The notes beneath the pieces were generated by a model that saw nothing but the letters and a program-made list of their open reading frames with translations, did not search any database and was not told where the DNA came from. A DNA stretch of 56,020 nt, from contig JAFZOL010000067.1 in assembly GCA_017550625.1 (NCBI GenBank), forward strand, positions 1 to 56,020, read 5' to 3'. The position numbers and the translations under genes are program-made. Each line of letters starts with the position of its first letter. The first letter of the stretch is position 1. The stretch is from Clostridia bacterium. GTDB taxonomy: Bacteria > Bacillota > Clostridia > Oscillospirales > Acutalibacteraceae. This document shows positions 22,860 to 30,373 of the stretch, one piece after another.

Positions 22860-25163
22860 TCAGAACACGCCGAGCAGGCTCGTCATGTAGCCGGTGGGCA
22901 TGAAGATCCCGAGGTAGGTATAGGGGTCGCCGTAGTCGGCGCCCCAGCCGCTGCCCCAGCACACGTCGCAGTTCTTTTCAGCGCCGGAGCCGATCCTGTA
23001 AAAGCAGGCGTAATAGTCGTTCGGGTCGTCCAGACCGATCAGGTTCACGACGACGTTCTCTTTGCCGAGCACCCCTTCGATGATCTTCTTATACTGCGCG
23101 GCCTGGTTCGTGTTGGATTGGCTGCCCGCGTAATACGTCACGTCGAGCTGCACGGGCCAGGCGACCGCCGTGCCGAGCTCGGCCTTCGCGGCTTCGAGAT
23201 AGGTCTTGGCGTTTTCGGGGTTATACCAGCCGTTCACGCCGTCGCGCACGTCGATGTCGAGGTTCATGCGCTCGCAGTAATGCGCCACGAGCTCGCCGTA
23301 GGACGTGCCCGCCGGGAAGGTGTAGCCGTGGACGTCGGTGGTGTCTTCGGACAGGAAGAACAGATCCGGGTCGCAGAGCATGTTGCGCAGGTTGTTGGCC
23401 GCGACGTCCTCGCCGACGGCCACGGCGTTGAACGAGAGCTTGTCGAAGGCGAACACGAGCGCCTTGCGGAAGTTTTTGTTGTTGATCGCGGCGGCGTAGC
23501 TGAGCTTGCCGACCTCGCTCTTATTGCTGGCGCCGGCGCCGTTTTCGAGGGCGAAGGTGCCGCGGTTGAGCGTGAGGGCGTTCATGTAGGTCACCGAGCT
23601 CGTTTCGCCGATGTAGACGCAGTTCTGCACGACCTGGTCCTTGTCAAGGAACTCCTGCAGCGTCCAGTTGATCGCAGCGCCCGAAAGCCTGCCGTCTTTC
23701 AGCATGGCCCAGATCTCCTCGGGGGAGAGGAAGGCGGTCTGCACGTATTGCACCTTCGTGACCCGCACCGAGGCGCGGTCGTAATAATCCGGGTTCTGCC
23801 GGAGCGTCACGCCGTTTTCGTCGAGCTCCACGGGCAGATACGCCCCGCAGTAGACCTGGCTCTGAAGGTCGTCGGCAAAGCCGTAGGCGTAGCGCCCGGT
23901 GTCGATCGCTTCGTTCAGGGCTTCCAAGCCGTAGGCGCCGCCCTTCGCCTTATAAAAGCTGTCGCAGATCGGCAAAAAGATGTTGTAGCTGAACATGGTG
24001 AGGAAATAGGGCGCGGGACGCTCGAGGGTGTAAACGACGGTGTAGTCGTCCGCCGCCTTCACGCCGACGCCCGCGAAATCCGTGATATGGCCGGAGAGAT
24101 AGCTTTCCACGCCCGCCACGACGCCGGCGGTGAGCCACTCAAGGCCGCCCTCGACGTCGAGCATGTGTCTGAAGCCCGCCACGAAATCGTTCGCGGTGAG
24201 GTTCGCGTAGTACCTGCCGTCCGCGGTGACCCACTTCACGTCCTTGCGGAGATGGAAGGTATAGGTCAGGCCGTCTTCGGACACTTCCCAGCTCTCGGCG
24301 AGGGCGGGCACGATCTGGCCGAAGTTGTCGTAGCGCACGAGGCCGTCCACGAGGTTCACGAGCACGTCGGAGTTGGAAGAGCGCGCGCTGCCGAGCCAGT
24401 CGAGGGTGTCGGGCGCTTTGGTCATGCCGACGGAATAGGTCGTGGCGAGGCCGTAGCCCCTGTCGACCAGATACTTCGCGGGGTCGTAGGCGCCTTCGCC
24501 GACGCGCGCCTTTTCCCACTGTTCGGTCAGCGCCTCGCGGTCGGCGGAGCTGATGAGGTCGCGCGTGACCACGAGGGACGCCACACGGCTGCCGTCGCAG
24601 CCCCAATGGCACAGGGCCGCGGTCTTGGGCGCGACGCGGCTCACGGACTTGGCGCCGCCGGAGGTAGTTGTGGGCTGCATGACGGCGGAATCGAGCAGAT
24701 ACGCCTCGGCCTCGGCGAACAGGGTGTAACGCTTGCCGGGGTCAAGCTCGTTGTTTGCCTGCTCGGTGAGCTTCACGTAGCGGCTCAGCGCCGCCTCGTA
24801 GACCTTGTTGTCGCTCTCGGGGCCGTAGCCGTCGCCGGTGGAATCCGCGGCGGAGAAATCAAGGTCGTTTTTCGGGCTGGGCAGGATTTCGGGCAGGGTG
24901 TCGAGGGCCACGGCGGCGCGCAGGGCGCTGCGGGCGTCCTCGGCGGTGAGAAAGCCGTCGCCGTTGGTGTCGGCGGCGATGAATTCCACCGAGTCGGGGT
25001 CAAAGGTCTCAAGGCCCACGGCCGCGCGCAGCGTCAGGCGGGCGTCGGCGGCGGTACGCTGGCCGTCGCGGTCCACGTCGCCGAGCCCCAGGGCTGCGAC
25101 GGACGCCGTCGCCGTGAGCGCGAGCGCGAGGGCGAGGCAGACGCATAACAGTTTTTTGAACAT
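22860..25163 (-). CDS. Dockerin-tagged peptide-binding protein with circularly permuted SBP domain
   Basis: A 767-residue secreted protein. Signal peptide about 1-24 without a lipobox Cys; dockerin pair about 26-90 (LGDVDRDGQRTAADARLTLR, AADTNGDGFLTAEDARSALR). The rest matches AliA/OppA-type peptide-binding proteins (SBP family 5) in the wrong order. Residues about 112-220 (YEAALSRYVKLTEQA, RYTLFAEAEAYLLDSAVM, SVSRVAP, ALTEQWEKAR) are what normally forms the extreme C-terminus. Residues about 238-767 begin with the normal N-terminus (YSVGMTKAPDTLDWLGSA, LTYTFHLRKDVKW) and stop at GADYGDPYTYLGIFMPTGYM, where the C-terminal part should start. Together they make up one whole domain, circularly permuted, with a linker near 221-237. 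It should bind peptides at the surface. Confidence 0.85.
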   Translation of the reverse strand: MFKKLLCVCLALALALTATASVAALGLGDVDRDGQRTAADARLTLRAAVGLETFDPDSVEFIAADTNGDGFLTAEDARSALRAAVALDTLPEILPSPKNDLDFSAADSTGDGYGPESDNKVYEAALSRYVKLTEQANNELDPGKRYTLFAEAEAYLLDSAVMQPTTTSGGAKSVSRVAPKTAALCHWGCDGSRVASLVVTRDLISSADREALTEQWEKARVGEGAYDPAKYLVDRGYGLATTYSVGMTKAPDTLDWLGSARSSNSDVLVNLVDGLVRYDNFGQIVPALAESWEVSEDGLTYTFHLRKDVKWVTADGRYYANLTANDFVAGFRHMLDVEGGLEWLTAGVVAGVESYLSGHITDFAGVGVKAADDYTVVYTLERPAPYFLTMFSYNIFLPICDSFYKAKGGAYGLEALNEAIDTGRYAYGFADDLQSQVYCGAYLPVELDENGVTLRQNPDYYDRASVRVTKVQYVQTAFLSPEEIWAMLKDGRLSGAAINWTLQEFLDKDQVVQNCVYIGETSSVTYMNALTLNRGTFALENGAGASNKSEVGKLSYAAAINNKNFRKALVFAFDKLSFNAVAVGEDVAANNLRNMLCDPDLFFLSEDTTDVHGYTFPAGTSYGELVAHYCERMNLDIDVRDGVNGWYNPENAKTYLEAAKAELGTAVAWPVQLDVTYYAGSQSNTNQAAQYKKIIEGVLGKENVVVNLIGLDDPNDYYACFYRIGSGAEKNCDVCWGSGWGADYGDPYTYLGIFMPTGYMTSLLGVF

Positions 25164-25200
25164 ATTGCGGTCCTCCCGTATAAGATTATTTACGAATCCA

Positions 25201-25230
25201 AATATAACACAGCCGCCCGAAGACTGTCAA
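25201..25230 (-). promoter_or_regulatory. Promoter of the dockerin peptide-binding protein gene
   Basis: TTGACA, 18 bases, TATATT on the minus strand, 38 bases before the start. Confidence 0.7.
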
Positions 25231-25285
25231 TAGAAACGCGTTTATATCACAAAACGAAAAAAACGTGCAACCGCGTTTTCGGCGC

Positions 25286-25314
25286 TTGCATTTGACGGCG
25301 GGGCGTGCTATAAT
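25286..25314 (+). promoter_or_regulatory. Promoter of the ABC exporter operon
   Basis: TTGCAT, 17 bases, TATAAT, 43 bases before the start. Confidence 0.78.
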
Positions 25315-25356
25315 CGCCGTAAACGACTTATTTTTATACATTAACGAGGCGTTCCC

Positions 25357-27135
25357 ATGGTCTTAGGCAAGCACATCAACCGGTATTATCTGCGCTTCTC
25401 GTGGCGGCTGCTCATCGGCATCGCCACGCTGTTCGCCGTGGACTATCTGCAGCTCGTGATCCCGAACCTCTATCAGATGCTCATCAACGGCGTCAACGAC
25501 GGCTTCGTGGAGACGGGCGGCGAACGCGTGCCCTTCACCGCCGACTTTCTGCTCGACAAGATCTGCCTGCCGATGGTGGCGGTGATCCTTTCGATCGTGG
25601 TCGGGCGGTTTTTGTGGCGCGTGATGTTCTTCGGCACCGGCATCGCGGTGGAAAAGGACCTTCGCGACCGCATGTTCGACAACGCGCGCTTTCTGTCGCG
25701 CGAATATTATCAGGTGCACAAGGTCGGGGACCTCATGAGCCTGTTCACGAACGACCTCGACACGGTGCAGGAATGCTTCGCGTGGGGGTTCATGATGTTC
25801 TTCGACGCCCTGCTGCTCGGCGGGCTGTCGATCGGCAAGATGTTCCGCATGAACGCGGGGCTCACGCTCCTGTCGCTGATCCCGATGGGGCTATTGCTGT
25901 GCTGCGCCACGGTGCTCGGCAAATACATGATGAAGAAATGGGACGTCCGCCAGGCGGCGTTCTCGAAGCTCTCGGACTTCGCGCAGGAGTCGTTTTCGGG
26001 CGTGGCGGTGATCAAGGCCTTCGTGAAAGAGAGCCGCGAGCTCATGGCGTTCGGCAAATTAAACCGCGAGAACGAAAAGGCCAACGTCGCCCACACGCGG
26101 GCAAGCGTTTTGATGCGCGTGTTCGTCACCCTGTTCGTCGAAAGCGTGATCTGCATCATCCTCGGCTACGGCGGCTACCTCGTGTATAAAAAGGTGTTCA
26201 ACGCCGGCCTTCTTATGGAGTTCATCGGCTATTTCAGCGCCACGGTGTGGCCGATCATGGCCGTATCGGAGCTCATCGACATGACCTCGCGCGGCAAGGC
26301 CTCGCTCAACCGCATCGGCAAGCTCCTCGACGCCGAAACCGCGGTGAAGGACCGCGACGGCGCCGCGCCCATCGAACAGGCGAAGGGCGAGATCGAGTTC
26401 AGGAACCTCACGTTCACCTATCCCGACGGCGAGCTGCCCGCCCTGACGGACGTCTCGTTTAAGATCGAGGCCGGGCAGAGCGTGGGGGTCGTGGGCAGAA
26501 CGGGCTGCGGCAAAACGACCCTCGCCCAGCTCATTTTACGCTGCTACAACGTGCCCGACGGCACGCTGTTCGTCGACGGGAAAGACGTGAACGGCGTCAC
26601 GATCAAATCCTTACGCGACAACTGCGCCTACGTGCCGCAGGATAACTTTTTGTTCTCCGACACCATCGAGAATAATATCGCCTTCGGGGTGGAGGAGTTC
26701 ACGCGCGAGGACGTGGAAAAAGCCGCCGCCCTTTCGGACGTGGACAAGAACATCAGTGAGTTCACGAAGACCTACGACACCGTGCTCGGCGAGCGCGGCG
26801 TGACCGTTTCGGGCGGGCAGAAGCAGCGCATCTCGATCGCCCGCGCGCTCATGAAGGACGCGCCCATCCTCATCCTCGACGACGCGGTCTCGGCCGTGGA
26901 CACCGACACCGAGAAGCGCATCCTCGAAAACCTTGAAAAAACGCGCGAAGGGCGCACCACCGTTCTCATCGCGCACCGCATCTCCACGGTGCGGCGCCTC
27001 GACCGCATCCTCTATCTCGACGACGGGCGCGTGGCCGGCTTCGGCGACTACGATACCCTCTACGCCGAAAACGACGGCTTCCGCCGCATGGTGGACCTGC
27101 AGAAGCTTGAGGAAGGGGGCGAGATGAATGCGTGA
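25357..27135 (+). CDS. ABC exporter half-transporter, degenerate-site subunit
   Basis: A 592-residue fused permease-ATPase. Six membrane helices occupy about residues 15-310. The ATPase part has Walker A GRTGCGKTT, Q-loop YVPQDNFLFSDT, signature VSGGQKQRISIARAL, Walker B ILILDDAVSAVD and H-loop IAHRIS. The residue after the Walker B Asp is Asp instead of the catalytic Glu, the usual sign of the degenerate site in heterodimeric exporters such as TM287/288, BmrCD and LmrCD. The partner follows with an 8-base overlap. The cargo (drug, lipid or peptide) is unknown. Confidence 0.88.
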   Translation: MVLGKHINRYYLRFSWRLLIGIATLFAVDYLQLVIPNLYQMLINGVNDGFVETGGERVPFTADFLLDKICLPMVAVILSIVVGRFLWRVMFFGTGIAVEKDLRDRMFDNARFLSREYYQVHKVGDLMSLFTNDLDTVQECFAWGFMMFFDALLLGGLSIGKMFRMNAGLTLLSLIPMGLLLCCATVLGKYMMKKWDVRQAAFSKLSDFAQESFSGVAVIKAFVKESRELMAFGKLNRENEKANVAHTRASVLMRVFVTLFVESVICIILGYGGYLVYKKVFNAGLLMEFIGYFSATVWPIMAVSELIDMTSRGKASLNRIGKLLDAETAVKDRDGAAPIEQAKGEIEFRNLTFTYPDGELPALTDVSFKIEAGQSVGVVGRTGCGKTTLAQLILRCYNVPDGTLFVDGKDVNGVTIKSLRDNCAYVPQDNFLFSDTIENNIAFGVEEFTREDVEKAAALSDVDKNISEFTKTYDTVLGERGVTVSGGQKQRISIARALMKDAPILILDDAVSAVDTDTEKRILENLEKTREGRTTVLIAHRISTVRRLDRILYLDDGRVAGFGDYDTLYAENDGFRRMVDLQKLEEGGEMNA

Positions 27136-29020
27136 TTACCTTCCCATCCTGATCGTCGGCGCGATCATCGGCGTGTTCACCGTCGCGTTCCTCACGCTCT
27201 ATATCGTGGAAAAGCGCAGAAAGCGTCTCGACGCCAAAGAGCGGCAGATGACCGACCGGGAGCTGATGCGCCGCCTGCTCGCCTACGCCAAGCCCTATAA
27301 AGGGCGGTTCGTGCTCGCGTTTCTCGTGATGCTCGCCTCGGTCGCCTACGACGTGGTGTCGCCGCTGATGGTGGGCAAAATCGAAGACATGGTCAAGGAA
27401 GAGAATTTTGAACTCAGGCGCCTCTTCGCGTCGGTCGCCGTGTACGCCGGCATCCTCGTCGTGAGCATGGCGTGCACCTATCTGCAGGCGATCATCCTGC
27501 AGAAGACGGGGCAGAAGATCCTGACCGCGCTCAGAAAAGACGTGTTCACGCACATCGAGTCCCTGAGCCACGAGCAGCTCAACTCCTTCCCGGTCGGCAA
27601 GCTCGTGACGCGCGTGTCGAACGACCCGAACGCCATCTCGTTTTTGTTCACGAACATCCTCGTCACGATGCTCAAAAACATCATGGTCATCTTCGGCGTG
27701 CTCGGCATGATGCTCACGCTCAACTACGAGCTGACGCTCATGGTCCTGTGCTTCGTGCCGTTCGTGGCGTTCTTCACCGTGGTGTTCCGCAAATTTTCGC
27801 GCAAGGCCAACGACCGCGTCAACGACGCGACCACCGACCTCAACACCTATCTGTCCGAAAACCTCTCGGGCATCGGCGTGACGCAGATCTTCAACCGCGA
27901 GGACCGCAAGATGCGCGACTTCGTCACCCGCAGCACCGCGATCAAAAAGGCCAAAAACGCCCGCATGATGGTGTTCGGCGTGTTCCGCCCGATGGTGTAT
28001 ATGCTCTATATCTCGTCGGTGATGGTGCTGTTCTGGCTCGGCGGCAAGGGCCACCTCGACGGGGCGACCGTGTTCGGCCAGCAGATCGGCAGCGCCGTGA
28101 TCGTGTCGTTCTATCTCTATATCAGCAAGTTCTTCAACCCCATCCAGAACATGGCCGAGCAGTTCGACCAGCTCCAGCGCTCGTTCACCGCCGCCGAAAA
28201 GATCTTCCGCGTGATGGATATCGAGCCCGGCATCGTCGACGACCCCGACGCGATCGAGCTTGAAACCGTGCGCGGCGAGATCGAATTCAAGGACGTGTGG
28301 TTCGCCTACAAGCCCGGCGAATGGGTGCTCAAAGGGGTATCTTTCCACATCGAGCCCGGCCAGAGCGTGGCGTTCGTGGGACCGACCGGCAGCGGCAAAA
28401 CGACGATCCTCTCGCTCATCGTGCGCAACTACGACATCCAGAAGGGGCAGATCCTCGTGGACGGCGTCGACGTGCGCAAGATCAAGCTCTCGTCGCTTCG
28501 CCGCCACTTCGGCCAGATGCTGCAGGACGTGTTCCTGTTCTCGGGCGACATCCGCTCGAACATCGTGCTGCGCGACGAGGAGCTGACCGACGACGAGGTC
28601 AACGCCGCGTGCAAATACGTGAACGCCGACGCCTTCATCGGCCGCCTCGAAAAGGGGCTCGACGAGACCGTGCGCGAGCGCGGCAACAACTTCAGCGCCG
28701 GGCAGCGGCAGCTGTTGTCGTTCGCCCGCACCATCGTGCACAAGCCCTCGGTCATCATCCTCGACGAAGCCACCGCCAACATCGACACCGAAACCGAGCT
28801 TCTCATTCAGGAGTCGCTCACGCGCATCAAGAACATCGGCACCATGCTCGTGGTGGCGCACAGGCTCTCGACCATCCAGCACAGCGACCTCATCATCGTG
28901 CTCTCGCACGGCGAGATCGCCGAGCAGGGCACGCATCAGGAGCTTCTCGCCCTCGGCGGGCGGTACCACAAGCTCTATATGCTGCAATACGAAAAGCAGC
29001 GCCTGACGCAGAAAGACTAA
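27128..29020 (+). CDS. ABC exporter half-transporter, catalytic-site subunit
   Basis: A 630-residue fused permease-ATPase with an N-terminal extra helix (about 5-30) before the six-helix bundle. The ATPase has Walker A GPTGSGKTT, Q-loop QMLQDVFLFSGD, signature FSAGQRQLLSFART (Ala for Gly at the second position), Walker B VIILDEATANID with the catalytic Glu, and H-loop VAHRLS. Together with the preceding subunit it should form a heterodimer with one active and one degenerate site. Start ATG at 27128 lies inside the end of the upstream gene behind GAGGAAGGGGGCG. A strong hairpin follows the stop. Confidence 0.88.
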   Translation: MRDYLPILIVGAIIGVFTVAFLTLYIVEKRRKRLDAKERQMTDRELMRRLLAYAKPYKGRFVLAFLVMLASVAYDVVSPLMVGKIEDMVKEENFELRRLFASVAVYAGILVVSMACTYLQAIILQKTGQKILTALRKDVFTHIESLSHEQLNSFPVGKLVTRVSNDPNAISFLFTNILVTMLKNIMVIFGVLGMMLTLNYELTLMVLCFVPFVAFFTVVFRKFSRKANDRVNDATTDLNTYLSENLSGIGVTQIFNREDRKMRDFVTRSTAIKKAKNARMMVFGVFRPMVYMLYISSVMVLFWLGGKGHLDGATVFGQQIGSAVIVSFYLYISKFFNPIQNMAEQFDQLQRSFTAAEKIFRVMDIEPGIVDDPDAIELETVRGEIEFKDVWFAYKPGEWVLKGVSFHIEPGQSVAFVGPTGSGKTTILSLIVRNYDIQKGQILVDGVDVRKIKLSSLRRHFGQMLQDVFLFSGDIRSNIVLRDEELTDDEVNAACKYVNADAFIGRLEKGLDETVRERGNNFSAGQRQLLSFARTIVHKPSVIILDEATANIDTETELLIQESLTRIKNIGTMLVVAHRLSTIQHSDLIIVLSHGEIAEQGTHQELLALGGRYHKLYMLQYEKQRLTQKD

Positions 29021-29031
29021 ACGCAAGAAAG

Positions 29032-29066
29032 AACGAAGGCCGTCTCCGGGGGAGGCGGCCTTCGTT
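29032..29066 (+). terminator. Strong hairpin after the ABC exporter operon
   Basis: A 16-base-pair stem (AACGAAGGCCGTCTCC with one G-U pair). The T-run is missing, so termination may be weak. The remaining 29067-29265 is A-rich with no gene seen. Confidence 0.6.
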
Positions 29067-29265
29067 ACGGTGGGAAAGGAAAAATAGGGGTAAAAAGCAG
29101 AAAGGAGCAAAAAACCACAAAGAGAGGAAAAAAAGAAAGAACCACCGTCGGGAGAGGGGAGAGGTAAGCCCCTTTCCCGTTTGCGTCTTCATCATAGCGC
29201 GTTCAGCGTCCCATGAACCGGACTTTGCCCCGAAAATGCATAAAAAACCATTTTCATTTCAGCAG

Positions 29266-29294
29266 TTGCATTCCGCGGCGGAATCTGTTAAAAT
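29266..29294 (+). promoter_or_regulatory. Promoter of the dockerin beta-domain gene
   Basis: TTGCAT, 17 bases, TAAAAT, 32 bases before the start. Confidence 0.65.
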
Positions 29295-29326
29295 AAGTCT
29301 AATCTGAATAAACGGAGGAAGAGAAG

Positions 29327-30214
29327 ATGAAAAAGACCTTACGTTCCCTGCTCGCGCTCGCGCTCGCGTCGCTCATGGCGCTCACGTTCCTTTCGGCCGT
29401 GCTCGCCGCCGCCGGCGACGTGGATCTCGACGGCAAGGTCACCGCGTCCGACGCGCGCCTCGCGTTGCGCAGGGCCGTGAACCTCGAGACCTACGAGGCC
29501 GGCAGCGCCGAATTCGTCGCCGCCGACGTCGACTACGACGGCAAGGTCACCGCGTCCGACGCCCGCCTCATCCTGCGCGCCGCCGTGGGGCTTGAGACGC
29601 TTTCGGAGCCGACGGGCGAGACCGAATACGACATCCTGCGCACCGGCACGTTCAACCTCGTTGCCACGATGGAAGACGAAACGGGCACCCGTCCCATGAA
29701 CATGGCCGTGGGCAAGAACGGCGAAGTGTATATGGAGACCGAGATGGACGGCGTGAGCATCGGCATCCTGATCCGCAAAGAGACCGTGCTGTTCATTTCG
29801 AGCACCAAGATGTATATGCTCAACATCGGTAAAAAGACCTACGCCGACGCGTCGCTCATCACCACCGTCGTGCCCGATCTCGATCTGGAATCCATCACCG
29901 ACGAGGTCAAAAACAACGGCTTCACGCAGATGCCGCCGCTCAGCGCGGCCTCGTCGCACGGCGCGGCCGAATTCGAGGGCACGGCCTGTGAAGTGTATAC
30001 ATTCGAAAGCGAAGAGACCGGCAAAAAGACCAACGTGTATCTCGCCGGGAGCAAGCTCATCGCCATCGAGCAGTTCGACGGCACGGGCGCGCTCGTCTCG
30101 CGCATGCGCGTCGAATCCGTGACAGCCGGCTTCCCGGCCTTCCCGCCCGAGGGCTATACGAAGCAGGATCTGCTGTCCTTCATCACCGACATCGAAGGCA
30201 CCGTTGAACCGTAA
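29327..30214 (+). CDS. Secreted dockerin protein with uncharacterised lipoprotein-like domain
   Basis: A 295-residue protein: signal peptide (about 1-28, ending SAVLAAA), a dockerin pair (GDVDLDGKVTASDARLALRR and ADVDYDGKVTASDARLILRA, about 29-90), then about 190 residues rich in beta strand. The tail (TFNLVATMEDETGTRPMNMAVGKNGEVY, YMLNIGKKTY, ACEVYTFESEETGKKTNVYL, LIAIEQFDGTG) resembles in pattern the LolA/LppX-like beta-half-barrel found in Firmicutes lipoproteins, but I cannot assign it firmly. No catalytic motif is seen. Start follows CGGAGGAAGAGAAG. Monocistronic with its own promoter and terminator. Confidence 0.8.
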   Translation: MKKTLRSLLALALASLMALTFLSAVLAAAGDVDLDGKVTASDARLALRRAVNLETYEAGSAEFVAADVDYDGKVTASDARLILRAAVGLETLSEPTGETEYDILRTGTFNLVATMEDETGTRPMNMAVGKNGEVYMETEMDGVSIGILIRKETVLFISSTKMYMLNIGKKTYADASLITTVVPDLDLESITDEVKNNGFTQMPPLSAASSHGAAEFEGTACEVYTFESEETGKKTNVYLAGSKLIAIEQFDGTGALVSRMRVESVTAGFPAFPPEGYTKQDLLSFITDIEGTVEP

Positions 30215-30226
30215 CCGTAAAACCCG

Positions 30227-30257
30227 AAAAAGCCGGAGCGCCGCTCCGGCTTTTTTT
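30227..30257 (+). terminator. Intrinsic terminator
   Basis: AAAAAGCCGGAGCG with CCGCTCCGGCTTTTTTT. Confidence 0.88.
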
Positions 30258-30292
30258 ATGCGGCGGGGGACGTGCCGCTTCATATAAAAAAC

Positions 30293-30321
30293 TTGCATTT
30301 CCTTTTCCGCTATGATATACT
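30293..30321 (+). promoter_or_regulatory. Promoter of recJ
   Basis: TTGCAT, 17 bases, TATACT, 52 bases before the start. It lies inside a longer in-frame extension, which argues against using that extension. Confidence 0.75.
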
Positions 30322-30373
30322 GATATATTATAGTGGAAAATTATGCGGTAAAATCGCGGAAAGGAGGGGCATT

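Noticed and set aside
24830-24980. Peptide-binding gene read as two broken SBP genes
   Set aside because: The frame is continuous, the two parts are complementary rather than overlapping, and the dockerin and signal peptide are joined in frame; a permutation explains it better. Misassembly cannot be excluded from sequence alone.
22821-25148. Plus-strand open frame of 775 codons opposite the peptide-binding protein
   Set aside because: Translation is His/Arg/Val/Gly-rich without domains, and the minus strand encodes a clear SBP with promoter and signal peptide.
26966-29110. Minus-strand open frame of 714 codons opposite the second ABC exporter subunit
   Set aside because: Shadow frame rich in His, Asp and Glu; the sense strand has all ABC motifs.
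30272-30373. N-terminal extension of RecJ
   Set aside because: It overlaps the recJ promoter; AAAGGAGGGG lies just before the ATG at 30374.
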